64,000 nt of DNA from the NCBI GenBank assembly GCA_030430495.1, contig JAUIKM010000014.1, forward strand, positions 62,001 to 126,000. Direction: 5' to 3'. A model generated the notes under the pieces. The model saw only the letters and a list, made by a program, of their open reading frames with translations, ran no database searches and was not told where the DNA came from. Shown here in pieces: positions 1 to 9,229 of this stretch; within the stretch, counting starts at the first letter, position 1, and each line of letters begins with the position of its first letter. The stretch is from a bacterium (GTDB lineage Bacteria; Bacteroidota; Ignavibacteria; Kapaibacteriales; UBA7675). The position numbers and the translations under genes are program-made.

Positions 1-1
1 G

Positions 2-371
2 TTTAAAGTGGAGAAATCGCCGATGCGCCTCTCCCCGCCCGTCACGACCATGATAGAAGTAAGCGACGAAGGCGACATCCACATCGGCGACGGCGAAACG
101 GATATCGCGGCCATTTCCTTTTTCCGCGCCCGGGGAGGGTTTTGTCTACCTGGAAAACCAGGGTGACTTCAACTTCACGGCCGCAACGTTTGAAGGCGTC
201 GCCGAACTCGGCCGCTGGATTGTTATGGACAAGGGCGACATCGACCACGACGGCGACATGGACCTCGTCCTCGGTTCGCTGGCATTTGAGGTCGTTGCCG
301 AAGGAAATTGGGTGCAGAACCGGGTTGAGGGCGGCGTGCCGTTTGTGGTGCTGCGCAATACGCGCAAATAA
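2..371 (+). pseudogene. C-terminal remnant of an FG-GAP/VCBS repeat protein, frameshifted
   Basis: Two reading frames together give the end of a calcium-binding-type FG-GAP/VCBS repeat protein. The frame from base 2 reads through a repeat ending in GDGETDIAAISFF. Near bases 116-132 the homology moves to another frame, which begins PGEGFVYLENQGDF, continues through WIVMDKGDIDHDGDMDLVLG and stops at 371. In this family those two pieces are normally contiguous, and the upstream part of the second frame contains stops (51-56), so a frameshift is the simplest reading. It lies near a run of five T (119-123). Such proteins are usually exported beta-propellers in Bacteroidota. The 5' end is outside the window. 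Whether this is a true pseudogene or a sequencing or assembly error cannot be told from one sequence. Confidence 0.7.
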
Positions 372-476
372 CACAGCCCGTCGCAGTTTGCTGGTCGTTG
401 GTTTTGAGCGCGAAGACCCTGTTGTTTCAATCCTCAGGCCGCTTCCAGCGCGGTTGCCGGCGGTTTCTCCCGCTGT

Positions 477-532
477 GACAAACAAAAGAGTCATAAGAGC
501 CTGAGATGCGAACGCAGCTCAAAGCGATCATG
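477..532 (+). repeat. REP-like hairpin element, copy 1
   Basis: Starts with the tail GACAAACAAAAG, followed by AAGAGCCTGAG and a hairpin at 502-521 (TGAG-A-TGCG, loop AA, CGCA-G-CTCA), then AAAGCGATCATG. The same unit recurs at 21839, 34176, 48584 and 52709. It sits between the end of the FG-GAP remnant and the end of the convergent outer-membrane gene. Confidence 0.75.
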
Positions 533-555
533 GAATAAGTCGTAGGCGGCGGCGC

Positions 556-1155
556 TTAGCGAAAAGCGTAGCGCAGGGCCAGGCGCGCGGAAAAGGCGTT
601 GAGGTCCAGATCCGCAGTTGCGAGCTCCGCGTCCTCCGCTGCGGCTGTGTTGAAGCTGTAGGCGACAGGTGTCTCGATGCTGAAATTGTCGTCGAAACGA
701 AAAATCGGGCCGACCTCCAGGCCGAAGTGCGGCCCCGTAAAATCGATGTCGCTCAGGTTCGGTCCCGGCGTCAATGTCAACCAACGGAAACCGCCGAAGC
801 CGCCGACGACAAATCCGACGTTGTGCTCGAACCAAAGCCAACCGAGACCGAAGATATCAGATTCGAGATACCAGCGTCCCGAAACCCGCGCGTTCATTTC
901 CACGAACTGCACCTCCGCGTCGCCGTCGCGGCTGGAGTAAAAACCGCCGTCGATCGAGCAGCTCCAGTCGTCATCCTCGGCCATGAAGCCGGCTTCCATG
1001 TCAAACACGAGACCATCTTTAATATCCTTCGGGAACAAGAGTTGCAGTTGCGGGCGAATGAAAAGTCCGGCGTCCTCGGCGGCCAAACGATCGGACGGAA
1101 AAACCAGAAGAGCGCCGGTGCAGAGCAGGAGGGTACAGAGCATCAAGTTCTTCAT
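556..1155 (-). CDS. Small outer-membrane beta-barrel protein
   Basis: A protein of about 199 residues with a typical signal peptide (MKNLMLCTLLLCTGALLVF, then a polar segment). The mature part alternates hydrophobic and polar residues, has many aromatics and glycines, and ends in RLALRYAFR. A final aromatic or Arg strand of this kind is usual for outer-membrane barrels, so it probably sits in the outer membrane as a small 8-strand-type barrel. The ATG at 1155 was chosen because an in-frame GTG four codons upstream (1167) adds residues ahead of a normal signal peptide. It is divergent from the barrel gene starting at 1522. The specific function is unknown and no paralogue is seen in the window. 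Confidence 0.7.
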   Translation of the reverse strand: MKNLMLCTLLLCTGALLVFPSDRLAAEDAGLFIRPQLQLLFPKDIKDGLVFDMEAGFMAEDDDWSCSIDGGFYSSRDGDAEVQFVEMNARVSGRWYLESDIFGLGWLWFEHNVGFVVGGFGGFRWLTLTPGPNLSDIDFTGPHFGLEVGPIFRFDDNFSIETPVAYSFNTAAAEDAELATADLDLNAFSARLALRYAFR

Positions 1156-1339
1156 TTTACAGCTCACAGGGTGTGTTAAAGAGACGATTCCATCGTATTG
1201 GATGAAACTTCAGGTGTAAAATTTTCAGACACTTAATATAACAAAAATGAAATAATGAGTTGCAATTCCTGTTCTGCGTCTCCGCACCCGGGCAGTGCCG
1301 GGAGGCTCCGCCGTGCGCGCGACATCAACCTGCCGCGGG

Positions 1340-1434
1340 CCAGAAACCTGATTTTTGGCGAATTTTGGCGCAACCTCCGCGATCCCGCATGAACACTGCC
1401 TTGGCAGCAGCCCCAAAACCAGAAACCTGATTTT
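1340..1434. repeat. 16-bp direct repeat in a divergent promoter region
   Basis: CCAGAAACCTGATTTT occurs at 1340-1355 and again at 1419-1434, 79 bases apart, in the 366-bp gap between the divergent genes starting at 1155 and 1522. The spacing is close to a whole number of helical turns (7.5). Could be paired operator sites or a leftover duplication. Confidence 0.5.
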
Positions 1435-1521
1435 AGCGCAAAACCTGGATTGAATTGCCGCGGCGCAGCGGACAAATTGACCGGCGAAACTGACACAAAC
1501 CATGAAAATGGAAGGTTCGCC

Positions 1522-3195
1522 GTGAAGGGCTGCCGCAGCTGTATACTGTACTTTTTGATTGTTTGCCTTGTGGCGGGCGGTGCGCGGGCATCGCTGCGGG
1601 CGCAGGACCTGGGCGCCATCGGCGACGGCAATCCGTTTACCATCGACGGTTCGGTGAGCGCCCAATCGACGGCTTACGATGCGAGCGACATCGCGGCGCG
1701 GCGTCAGTCGCTGACCTGGCTGCTGAGCGGCAACCTGAACATCGGCGTCTACGACGTCGCCATTCCCTTGAGCTTCAGCCTCAGCGACCGCGGGTCCGAC
1801 TTCAGCCAGCCGTTCAACCAGTTTGGCCTGAGTCCGCACTACGAGTGGATCACGGCGCACTTCGGGCACCGCAACCTGCGCTTTTCGCGCTACACGCTGG
1901 CGGGGCATCAGATACTCGGGGCGGGGCTGGAGCTGACGCCGGGCATCCTGCGTTTTGCGGTGATCGGCGGGCAGTTCCGCGCGGCGGTGGAGGAAGACAC
2001 AACGACGCGCCTGCTGCAGATTCCGAGCTACGAACGCACGGGCTACAGCGTCAAACTCGGCGTGGGCAGCGGACAGAACTTCTTTGACCTGGTTTACCTG
2101 AAGGCGTCGGACGACACGAATTCGATCGCCCCGCTGAGTTCGCGTTCGCAGATCCAGCCGGGCGAAAACGCCGTCTTCGGAATCAACTCGCGCTTTCAGC
2201 CGCTGCAACAGTTGAGCGTCTGGGCCGACGTGGGCGTCAGCGCCTACACGCGCAACGTGCGCTCGCTCGACGTGCTGGACCAGAGCGCGGAGGTCGAGGC
2301 CGCAAGCTCCGTCATCGACCCGAAGATATCGACGCAGGTTTACACCGCGCTGCACAGCGGCCTGCGTTTCAGCCAGGCGGCCTACGGCATGAGTCTGGAA
2401 TACACGCGCGTCGACCCCGACTACCAGTCGATGGGCGCGTACTTTCTGGCGAGCGACGTGCACCGCATCGCCTTCTCGCCGAACTTCTCGCTCATGAACC
2501 ACCAGCTGCGCTTCAACGGCACGCTGGCCTGGCAGCAGGACAACCTGCAGGACAAAAAGATGGCGACGACGACGCGCATCACGCCGATTCTGAACATCTC
2601 GTACAACCCGCTGCCGGAATTCGGCGTGGACCTGCAGTACAGCGACATGTTTACGAGCCAGGAAGACGGGACGGTGCAGCTGACGGACACGACGCGCATG
2701 GACCAGAGCATGCCGAGCATCAGCCTGACGCCGCGCCTGATACTGCGCGACAGCACCAAGGTGCACACGGTGGTGGCCACGGCCATGCACAGCCAACTGC
2801 AGGACAACAACGAATTCTCACGGCGTTATACGCGCTTTGAATCGAGCAACGTGAGCCTGAACTACAACCTGGCGCTGGTGCGCGAGGCGCTGTCGTTTTC
2901 CGCCAGCGTCTCCGGCAACCGCCTGGACAACCTGGCCGGGCGCATCACGAGTTTCTCGTACAGCCTGGGCGCGGAAAAAAGTTTTGCGAACCCGCAGCTT
3001 TCCTTGAGCCTGAGTTTTGCCGGCTCGACGCGTCAGCAGGGTTCGGCGACGAACATCGTACTTGGCGTCGGATATCGACCGGCGGAACAGCACTCGTTTA
3101 ACATGTCCACTTCGCTCAGCTCGGCGTCATTTGACGTTGATAACTCTTCATTCACGGAATTTACGACCACGGCACGTTATGTATTCAGCTTCTAA
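1522..3195 (+). CDS. Outer-membrane beta-barrel protein at the head of the giant-protein operon
   Basis: About 557 residues. A GTG at 1522 gives a clean signal peptide (VKGCRSCILYFLIVCLVAGG...LRAQ); the frame is open back to 1450, but that would put more than 20 polar residues ahead of the signal. The mature protein is a series of amphipathic strands with frequent aromatics (HYEWITAHFGHRNLRFSRY, GYSVKLGVG) and ends in TTARYVFSF, a strong terminal barrel signature. The family appears in Bacteroidota as an uncharacterised outer-membrane protein. The gene overlaps the next, 2016-codon gene by 17 bp. That suggests the two are translated together and that this barrel anchors, exports or interacts with the giant protein; this role is inference. 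The two upstream direct repeats may control the operon. Confidence 0.75.
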   Translation: MKGCRSCILYFLIVCLVAGGARASLRAQDLGAIGDGNPFTIDGSVSAQSTAYDASDIAARRQSLTWLLSGNLNIGVYDVAIPLSFSLSDRGSDFSQPFNQFGLSPHYEWITAHFGHRNLRFSRYTLAGHQILGAGLELTPGILRFAVIGGQFRAAVEEDTTTRLLQIPSYERTGYSVKLGVGSGQNFFDLVYLKASDDTNSIAPLSSRSQIQPGENAVFGINSRFQPLQQLSVWADVGVSAYTRNVRSLDVLDQSAEVEAASSVIDPKISTQVYTALHSGLRFSQAAYGMSLEYTRVDPDYQSMGAYFLASDVHRIAFSPNFSLMNHQLRFNGTLAWQQDNLQDKKMATTTRITPILNISYNPLPEFGVDLQYSDMFTSQEDGTVQLTDTTRMDQSMPSISLTPRLILRDSTKVHTVVATAMHSQLQDNNEFSRRYTRFESSNVSLNYNLALVREALSFSASVSGNRLDNLAGRITSFSYSLGAEKSFANPQLSLSLSFAGSTRQQGSATNIVLGVGYRPAEQHSFNMSTSLSSASFDVDNSSFTEFTTTARYVFSF

Positions 3196-6100
3196 AACCC
3201 GGCTGATGTTTATCGCTCTGCTGCTGCCGCTTTGTGCGGTATTGAAGTTGCAGGCGCAAAACGACGTCATCGTCTCGACCACGGTTTCGCCGCCGTATTC
3301 CCCCTATTTGTCCGACTACGTCGACTTTGAAAACAAACTGGTGGTGACGCTGATCAACACGACGAACCAGCCGCTGGAGCTTCGTCTGGTCGGCTCGTTC
3401 GAGGGCCTGGACAACAACGTCCTGGTCGCGATACCCGAAAACTTCCAGCCGGCGCAGCCGATCGTGTTAAACGCGTTTCAGACGCGTTCGCTGATGGGCT
3501 CGCAGCTGCAGGAATACTTCAACCCCGACGTGCTGAGTTTTTCCGGCATTTCCAAGGCGGAGGTGGTGCAGGGCAACGGCCTGCCGGAGGGCAACTACCA
3601 GCTCTGCATGCGCGCCTTCGACTACGCCGCGCCGAATCCGCGTTCGCCGGCCGCGCCCTCGGGCTGCACGCAGTTCCTGATAACGCACTACGATCCGCCG
3701 GTGATAACGCAGCCGCTGTGCGACAGCGAGGTCGACGCCCAGAAGCCGCAGAACCTGCTGCTGACCTGGACCATTCCGGCCGGTGCGCCCGTGCAGAAGC
3801 TGGAGTACGTGCTGCAGATGGTGGAAGTGCTGCCCGCGAACACCGATCCGAATCAGGCGATGCTGGCCGCCCCGAACCCGCCCTTTTTCGAAAAAGTGGT
3901 GCAGACCAACTCCTATCTCTACACCGGCTTCGACCCGCTGCTGGAAGAGGGCATGCGCTACGCCATGCGCGTGCAGGCGCGCAGCAACAACCAGAATGAA
4001 CCGCTCAGCTTCAAGAACAACGGCTACAGCGAAGTCTGCGCCTTTGTGTGGGGAGCCCAGAACGACAATCAGGACGACGAGCAGGACGACAACAACGACG
4101 AGGAGCAACAAGACGACGAGGAAGAGCAGCAGCAACAGGTCGACCTGGAAGAGGAGTACGCCAACCCGTGCGAAACGCTGAACTGCGCACCGCAGCCGAT
4201 CGCACAGGGGCCGGCGGCCAACAAGAACTACGAAATCGGCGATGAAGTCCAGATCGGCTATTTTATCATGACGCTGACCGACCTGGACAATCCCTCGGCA
4301 TCCAATCTGACGGGTGAAGGTTATATCGATGCGCCGGTGTTCCACACGCGCCTGAAAACGACCTTTAACGGACTGAAAGTCAACGCCGACCACAAAGTCT
4401 ACCAGGGTGCGGCCCTCGGCGCGTACGATCCCGGCGCGCAGGTGGACCAGCAGTTGCAGGCTTTTAACAACAACCTCAACAACATCGCCGCGAACAAGGT
4501 TAAACAGGTCAGCGATTTTGTTAAGAACAATCAGAAATACGTCGAACAATTTGCCGACGTCGACATCCAGGGTCTGCCATTCGCCTGGAGCAAAATGGTC
4601 GACAGCAAACTGCAATTGATCAATATCGCCGCGGTGGAGTTTAAACCCGACGGCGCGCGCTTTAACGCCTTTCTCAACTTTGAAATCCCCGAAGCGCAGA
4701 ACGACATCGTTGCATTCGGCCAGAAAAATGTCTGCTTTCACCCGACCGGCCTGAGTGTGGACGGCCTGCAGGAACTGACGATGCTGGGCGAAGACAAGAC
4801 CATGCAGTGGGGACCGAACATCGATCTGACCTTGAAAGCGGTCGGCGGCCAGAACGGCGGCTGCTACGTCAAGTGGGACTGCGACGGCTACCACGAAATG
4901 CAGCTGGACGGCTTTTTCACCTTTTCCGAGGACATCCTGCAGCACGCTGAAAACGACGGCGAAGTGAAGGCGGAGTTCACCTTTACCGTCGGCTCCTGGG
5001 GCAACATGCTCGGCAAGATCGACATGGATCCTTTTATCATCAAAGGGTTTAAAGGCCTGGAGATGGAGTTCGACGAGGTCTGGCTTGATTTCTCGGACAC
5101 GCAGAACCCGGCCAACATGAGTTTTCCGGCCAACTACAACGGCGGCATCGGCCCCGACTGGCGCGGATTCTACTTCAAGAGCATCAGCGTGACGTTGCCG
5201 GACTACCTGAAGAAAGGGCAGCAGCCGGTGACGATCAGCCTGCAGGACGCCCTGATAAACAAGCTTGGTTTTACGGGCAAGGTATCCGTGCAGCCGGTCT
5301 TTTCGCTCGACCAGGGCAATCTGGGCGGCTGGTCTTTTTCGATGAGCAAGTTCGAGCTGGCCTTCTTAAACAACTCGCTGACGCAGGGTAAATTCCAGGG
5401 CGAACTCAAACTGCCGGTGGCGCAGACGGGACTGGCCTATTCCTGCCTGCTCAGCAACGTCGGGCAAAACCTGCACACGGCTTTTGAGGTGCAGACGCTC
5501 AACGACCTGAACGTGCCGATGTGGGGCGCCGAGTTAAACATCTACGAGGGATCGAGTATCTCCGTCGTGTCCCAGGGCAACGACGTCACAGTCGAAGCGG
5601 TGCTCAGCGGCGATCTGACGGTCGATCAGCAGTTCGCCAGCCTCAAGAACGTCGCCGTCAAGATTCCCGACGTCGAGTTCCAGAACTTCAAGATCCGCAA
5701 TAAAAAGCCCTATCTCTCCGCCGACCTGTTTAAGTTCGCCAGCCCGCAGAAGAGTTTTGCCGGTTTCCCGGTGTCGATCAAACCGGAAGACGGCATCGCC
5801 ATCAAGTTCAAGGACAACGGGACCAAAGCCGGCATTCAGCTCGGTTTTCACGTCGGCCTCGACGGCAACGGCCAGAGCGCCCTCACCGGCGGCACCAGCT
5901 TCACGATCTGGGGCAAAATGAATGAAATCAACGGCAAACAGAGCTGGAGTCTGGACAAACCCGAACTCAACAGCATCTATCTGAAAGCCAGTATCGCCGC
6001 CTGCGAGATTGAAGGTGAAGTCAATCTCTACAACGGCGATCAAAAATTCGGCGACGGTTTCCGCGGCGCGTTAACCGTCAAATTCCGACCGCTGATAGAG

Positions 6101-9100
6101 GTCTCCGCCACGGTGCAGTTCGGCAGCACGAACTACCAGAACGGCAATACGCGCTACCGCTACTGGTACTTTGACGCCATGGCCAAAATGAACGTCGGGA
6201 TAATGGTCTATCCCGGCTTCGGAATTTACGGTTTCGGCGGCGGTGCATACTACCACATGAAGCCGGTCGGCAGCATGCCCTCGGCGGCATCGCTGGCGGG
6301 CGATCCCGAAAATGTCAACGGCTTTAATCAGGATCAGCCCGGACTGACGTCCACGGGCATCACATACGACCCCGCGCCGAACATCGCCTTCGGGTTTAAA
6401 GCCTCGATCATTATGGGCACGATGCCCAGTCCCAAGGCCTTCAACGGCGATATAACGTTTGAGATGTCCTTTTTTGAAGGCGGCGGCATCAACGAAATCG
6501 CCTTCTACGGCGCGGGGTATTTTGTCTCCGTGCCCGACCCGCAGAACCGCCCGGGTGACGACGCCGTTCTGGTGGCGACGGCGGACTTCCGCTACTCCGG
6601 CGCGAACAAAACATTTGACGGCAAAGTCAGCGTGCATTTTAACATCAAAGCCGGCAACAAAAACATCATCTCCGGCGGCGGCGATGCCTTTATGCACTTC
6701 AGTGCGAACAAGTGGTTTATCAAGGTCGGCCAGCCGGAAGACCCGATGGGACTTAACGTGCTCGGCCTGCTGCAAATCGATTCCTACTTTATGATCGGCA
6801 AAAACAGCCTGGGCGACATGCCGGACCTGCCGACGAGTCCGATCAATTTCAAGGCCAAGTTCCCCGGCTTCAACGAACAGTTTCCACGGCTGGGGGCGGT
6901 TAACAGCGGCAGCGGTTTTGCCTTCGGGCAGAAATTCGGCATCGACACCGGCAAGCTGACCTTCCTGGTGTTTTATGCGCGCATAGCGATCGATTTCGGC
7001 TACGATATATCCGTGTTGAATTACGATGCCGAGTGCGACAAAGTCGACGGCAAAATGGGGCTGAACGGCTGGTACGCCACCGGTCAGGTCTACGCCGGGC
7101 TGGAGGCCGAGGTCGGGCTCAAACTCGACTTCTGGTTCGCCAAAGCCGACGTGGAACTGTTCTCCGTGGGCCTCTACACGGCACTGGCGGCGGGACTGCC
7201 GAATCCAACCTGGCTGGCCGGCGAATTCGTGGGGCAGTACAGCGTGATGAACGGCCTGCTCTCCGGTTCCTGCCACTTCAAGTTCCGCTGGGGCGACTAC
7301 TGCAATCCGGCGGCCGGTAACCCCTTCGGCGGCGTTCAGGTTATTTCCGACCTCAAACCGCTCGGCAGCGACGTCGACGTCTACGCCTTCCCGCAGGCCA
7401 CGTTCAGCCTGCCGGTGGGGCTGAACAAAGTTATTCAGGTGCAGATTTTAAACGAGGACCAGGAAACGGAGGTGTTAACATTCCGCTTCGACGTCCGCAA
7501 ATTTGAAGTGCGCCGCAAGTCCAACAACGCCAAAGTGGCCGGTTCCTGGTCGATGGTCGAACAGAACATGTCCGCGCTGTTTGAGCCGAATGCGATGCTC
7601 GACGAGCTGACATTGTACAAAGCGCGCATCGAAATCCACGGCGACCGCAAGATCAACGGACAGTGGCAGCGCGTCAAAGCCTGCAAAAACTGTCAGAACG
7701 ACTACGTGGAATCGAAGGACATCGAATTCAAAACCGGCAAGGCGCCCGAGAACTTCCGCCATCAGGACGTCATCTCCACGGCTCCCGGCCGCTGGCAGCG
7801 CTACTTCCACTGGAGCGATTTCTACGACGGCAACGTGCGGCTTAAACAATTCCCGACGCATATCGCCAACCTGCAGCCGGAAGACAACGATTACAAATAC
7901 GTCTATGAGGCGCGTTTCCACGAAGTCGAAGGCGGCAGCGAGAAAATCGGAGCCGGCGGCCTGACATGGAAAAACACCGGCGATTTTAAAGGCGTTGAAT
8001 TCGATATTCCCGACCTGAGCCCGCAAAAGATCTACATCATGCAGATCGTGCGCAAAAAGGTGAAAAAAGGTCAGGGCCAGGGTATGCAGGCCAACATGAA
8101 CATGAACTTTAACGCCAACAAGGGCGGCGGCGGCGGTAACGTCGGCAACTGGACGCAGAACCGCTACGTCGGCCAGGGCAATAAAGTCAAAGTTAAACGC
8201 ACCAGAGTCAATTCGCTGAAACTGGGCGACAACGAGTTCATGGTCTACCAGCTGGCCTTCCGCACCAGCAAGTACTCGATGTTTAAAAACAAACTCGACA
8301 AGTACATTAACAATCGCGTCTCACTGGAAACCGGCAACGGATTCTACAGCCGCACGCTCTACGCCAAATACAAAGGCGATGAAGCGCTCGACTGGTACGA
8401 CCTCAACCAGACCTGGTACAAAAAAGGCAGCGTGACCTACTACAATGAGCCGCTCGTGTACTGCGTGGCCGACGACCGCTCCGGTCCGGCGACGAGCGAT
8501 ACCTGGTGGTCGCACCTGTACAATCGCTATTTCCGCTACAGCACGCGCGATCAGTACATCAACTCCGTGTACATCGCCACGCCGCCGCTGGAGAATAAGT
8601 TAAACCCGCTGACTTTCCGCAGTTATCCGTCCAAAAACGCCTATCTGCCCGGCAGCCGTTTAACAAACCACACGCATCTCTCGCAGGACGACTTCCCCGA
8701 ACGCGCGGTGGATATTAACTACAGCGGCACGGGTACGGCCAAGAAGTTAACCAATGCGGAGGTGAACGCGGCCTACTGGAAAGGCTTCAACCCGCCCAAA
8801 CCGAAGGCGCCGGCCAACAAGGGTTTTCAGGCCAATCTGAAGGAGAAAAACGGTCCCAAGAAAATGGTGATCGGCAAAATCAACCTGAACGGCTTAAACA
8901 ACCCGAACATGAACGGCCCGAACCAGATTCAGAATCTGGAACACAACTTCATGACGATTCGCTTTGACGTGATGACCGTGCTGCACAAGGACCGCCTGCT
9001 GGTCTACGACGAGCTGATGCGGCGCTACGGCAACGTCCTGGGCCAGACGCCGACATTCTGGCACTTCATGCGCTACAACTGTCCCTCGGAATCAACCGCC

Positions 9101-9229
9101 GACGCCCTGGGCGTCAACGGCTGGAACTACTGGTCCATGAATCCGCTGAACAGCGCCAAATACACGCTGCGGATCCAGTACCCGCGCGCCACGCTCGGCA
9201 AAGAAGTCTGGCTTCAACTCGGAAACTAA
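3179..9229 (+). CDS. Giant exported protein with N-terminal TANFOR-like domain
   Basis: About 2016 residues. The ATG at 3179 overlaps the upstream stop by 17 bp and begins a signal peptide (MFIALLLPLCAVLKLQAQ after a short n-region; ATG 3206 is an alternative start). Residues about 30-300 (PPYSPYLSDYVDFENKL..., LPEGNYQLCMRAFDY) resemble the TANFOR domain known from Tannerella and other Bacteroidota, followed by a fibronectin-like segment. A 30-residue Asp/Glu/Gln stretch (nt 4060-4155, residues ~294-325) links to a very long beta-rich region. Near nt 8070-8145 there is a Met/Asn/Gly-rich flexible stretch. No T9SS sorting domain or transmembrane anchor is visible at the C-terminus. It overlaps the fibronectin-III gene at TAATG (9227-9231). 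Likely a periplasmic or surface structural protein working with its two operon neighbours; the function is unknown. Confidence 0.8.
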   Translation: MYSASKTRLMFIALLLPLCAVLKLQAQNDVIVSTTVSPPYSPYLSDYVDFENKLVVTLINTTNQPLELRLVGSFEGLDNNVLVAIPENFQPAQPIVLNAFQTRSLMGSQLQEYFNPDVLSFSGISKAEVVQGNGLPEGNYQLCMRAFDYAAPNPRSPAAPSGCTQFLITHYDPPVITQPLCDSEVDAQKPQNLLLTWTIPAGAPVQKLEYVLQMVEVLPANTDPNQAMLAAPNPPFFEKVVQTNSYLYTGFDPLLEEGMRYAMRVQARSNNQNEPLSFKNNGYSEVCAFVWGAQNDNQDDEQDDNNDEEQQDDEEEQQQQVDLEEEYANPCETLNCAPQPIAQGPAANKNYEIGDEVQIGYFIMTLTDLDNPSASNLTGEGYIDAPVFHTRLKTTFNGLKVNADHKVYQGAALGAYDPGAQVDQQLQAFNNNLNNIAANKVKQVSDFVKNNQKYVEQFADVDIQGLPFAWSKMVDSKLQLINIAAVEFKPDGARFNAFLNFEIPEAQNDIVAFGQKNVCFHPTGLSVDGLQELTMLGEDKTMQWGPNIDLTLKAVGGQNGGCYVKWDCDGYHEMQLDGFFTFSEDILQHAENDGEVKAEFTFTVGSWGNMLGKIDMDPFIIKGFKGLEMEFDEVWLDFSDTQNPANMSFPANYNGGIGPDWRGFYFKSISVTLPDYLKKGQQPVTISLQDALINKLGFTGKVSVQPVFSLDQGNLGGWSFSMSKFELAFLNNSLTQGKFQGELKLPVAQTGLAYSCLLSNVGQNLHTAFEVQTLNDLNVPMWGAELNIYEGSSISVVSQGNDVTVEAVLSGDLTVDQQFASLKNVAVKIPDVEFQNFKIRNKKPYLSADLFKFASPQKSFAGFPVSIKPEDGIAIKFKDNGTKAGIQLGFHVGLDGNGQSALTGGTSFTIWGKMNEINGKQSWSLDKPELNSIYLKASIAACEIEGEVNLYNGDQKFGDGFRGALTVKFRPLIEVSATVQFGSTNYQNGNTRYRYWYFDAMAKMNVGIMVYPGFGIYGFGGGAYYHMKPVGSMPSAASLAGDPENVNGFNQDQPGLTSTGITYDPAPNIAFGFKASIIMGTMPSPKAFNGDITFEMSFFEGGGINEIAFYGAGYFVSVPDPQNRPGDDAVLVATADFRYSGANKTFDGKVSVHFNIKAGNKNIISGGGDAFMHFSANKWFIKVGQPEDPMGLNVLGLLQIDSYFMIGKNSLGDMPDLPTSPINFKAKFPGFNEQFPRLGAVNSGSGFAFGQKFGIDTGKLTFLVFYARIAIDFGYDISVLNYDAECDKVDGKMGLNGWYATGQVYAGLEAEVGLKLDFWFAKADVELFSVGLYTALAAGLPNPTWLAGEFVGQYSVMNGLLSGSCHFKFRWGDYCNPAAGNPFGGVQVISDLKPLGSDVDVYAFPQATFSLPVGLNKVIQVQILNEDQETEVLTFRFDVRKFEVRRKSNNAKVAGSWSMVEQNMSALFEPNAMLDELTLYKARIEIHGDRKINGQWQRVKACKNCQNDYVESKDIEFKTGKAPENFRHQDVISTAPGRWQRYFHWSDFYDGNVRLKQFPTHIANLQPEDNDYKYVYEARFHEVEGGSEKIGAGGLTWKNTGDFKGVEFDIPDLSPQKIYIMQIVRKKVKKGQGQGMQANMNMNFNANKGGGGGNVGNWTQNRYVGQGNKVKVKRTRVNSLKLGDNEFMVYQLAFRTSKYSMFKNKLDKYINNRVSLETGNGFYSRTLYAKYKGDEALDWYDLNQTWYKKGSVTYYNEPLVYCVADDRSGPATSDTWWSHLYNRYFRYSTRDQYINSVYIATPPLENKLNPLTFRSYPSKNAYLPGSRLTNHTHLSQDDFPERAVDINYSGTGTAKKLTNAEVNAAYWKGFNPPKPKAPANKGFQANLKEKNGPKKMVIGKINLNGLNNPNMNGPNQIQNLEHNFMTIRFDVMTVLHKDRLLVYDELMRRYGNVLGQTPTFWHFMRYNCPSESTADALGVNGWNYWSMNPLNSAKYTLRIQYPRATLGKEVWLQLGN

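Noticed and set aside
1225-2796. A 523-residue minus-strand frame
   Set aside because: Antisense to the outer-membrane barrel gene. Composition is dominated by Arg, Val, Gln and His with no family resemblance.
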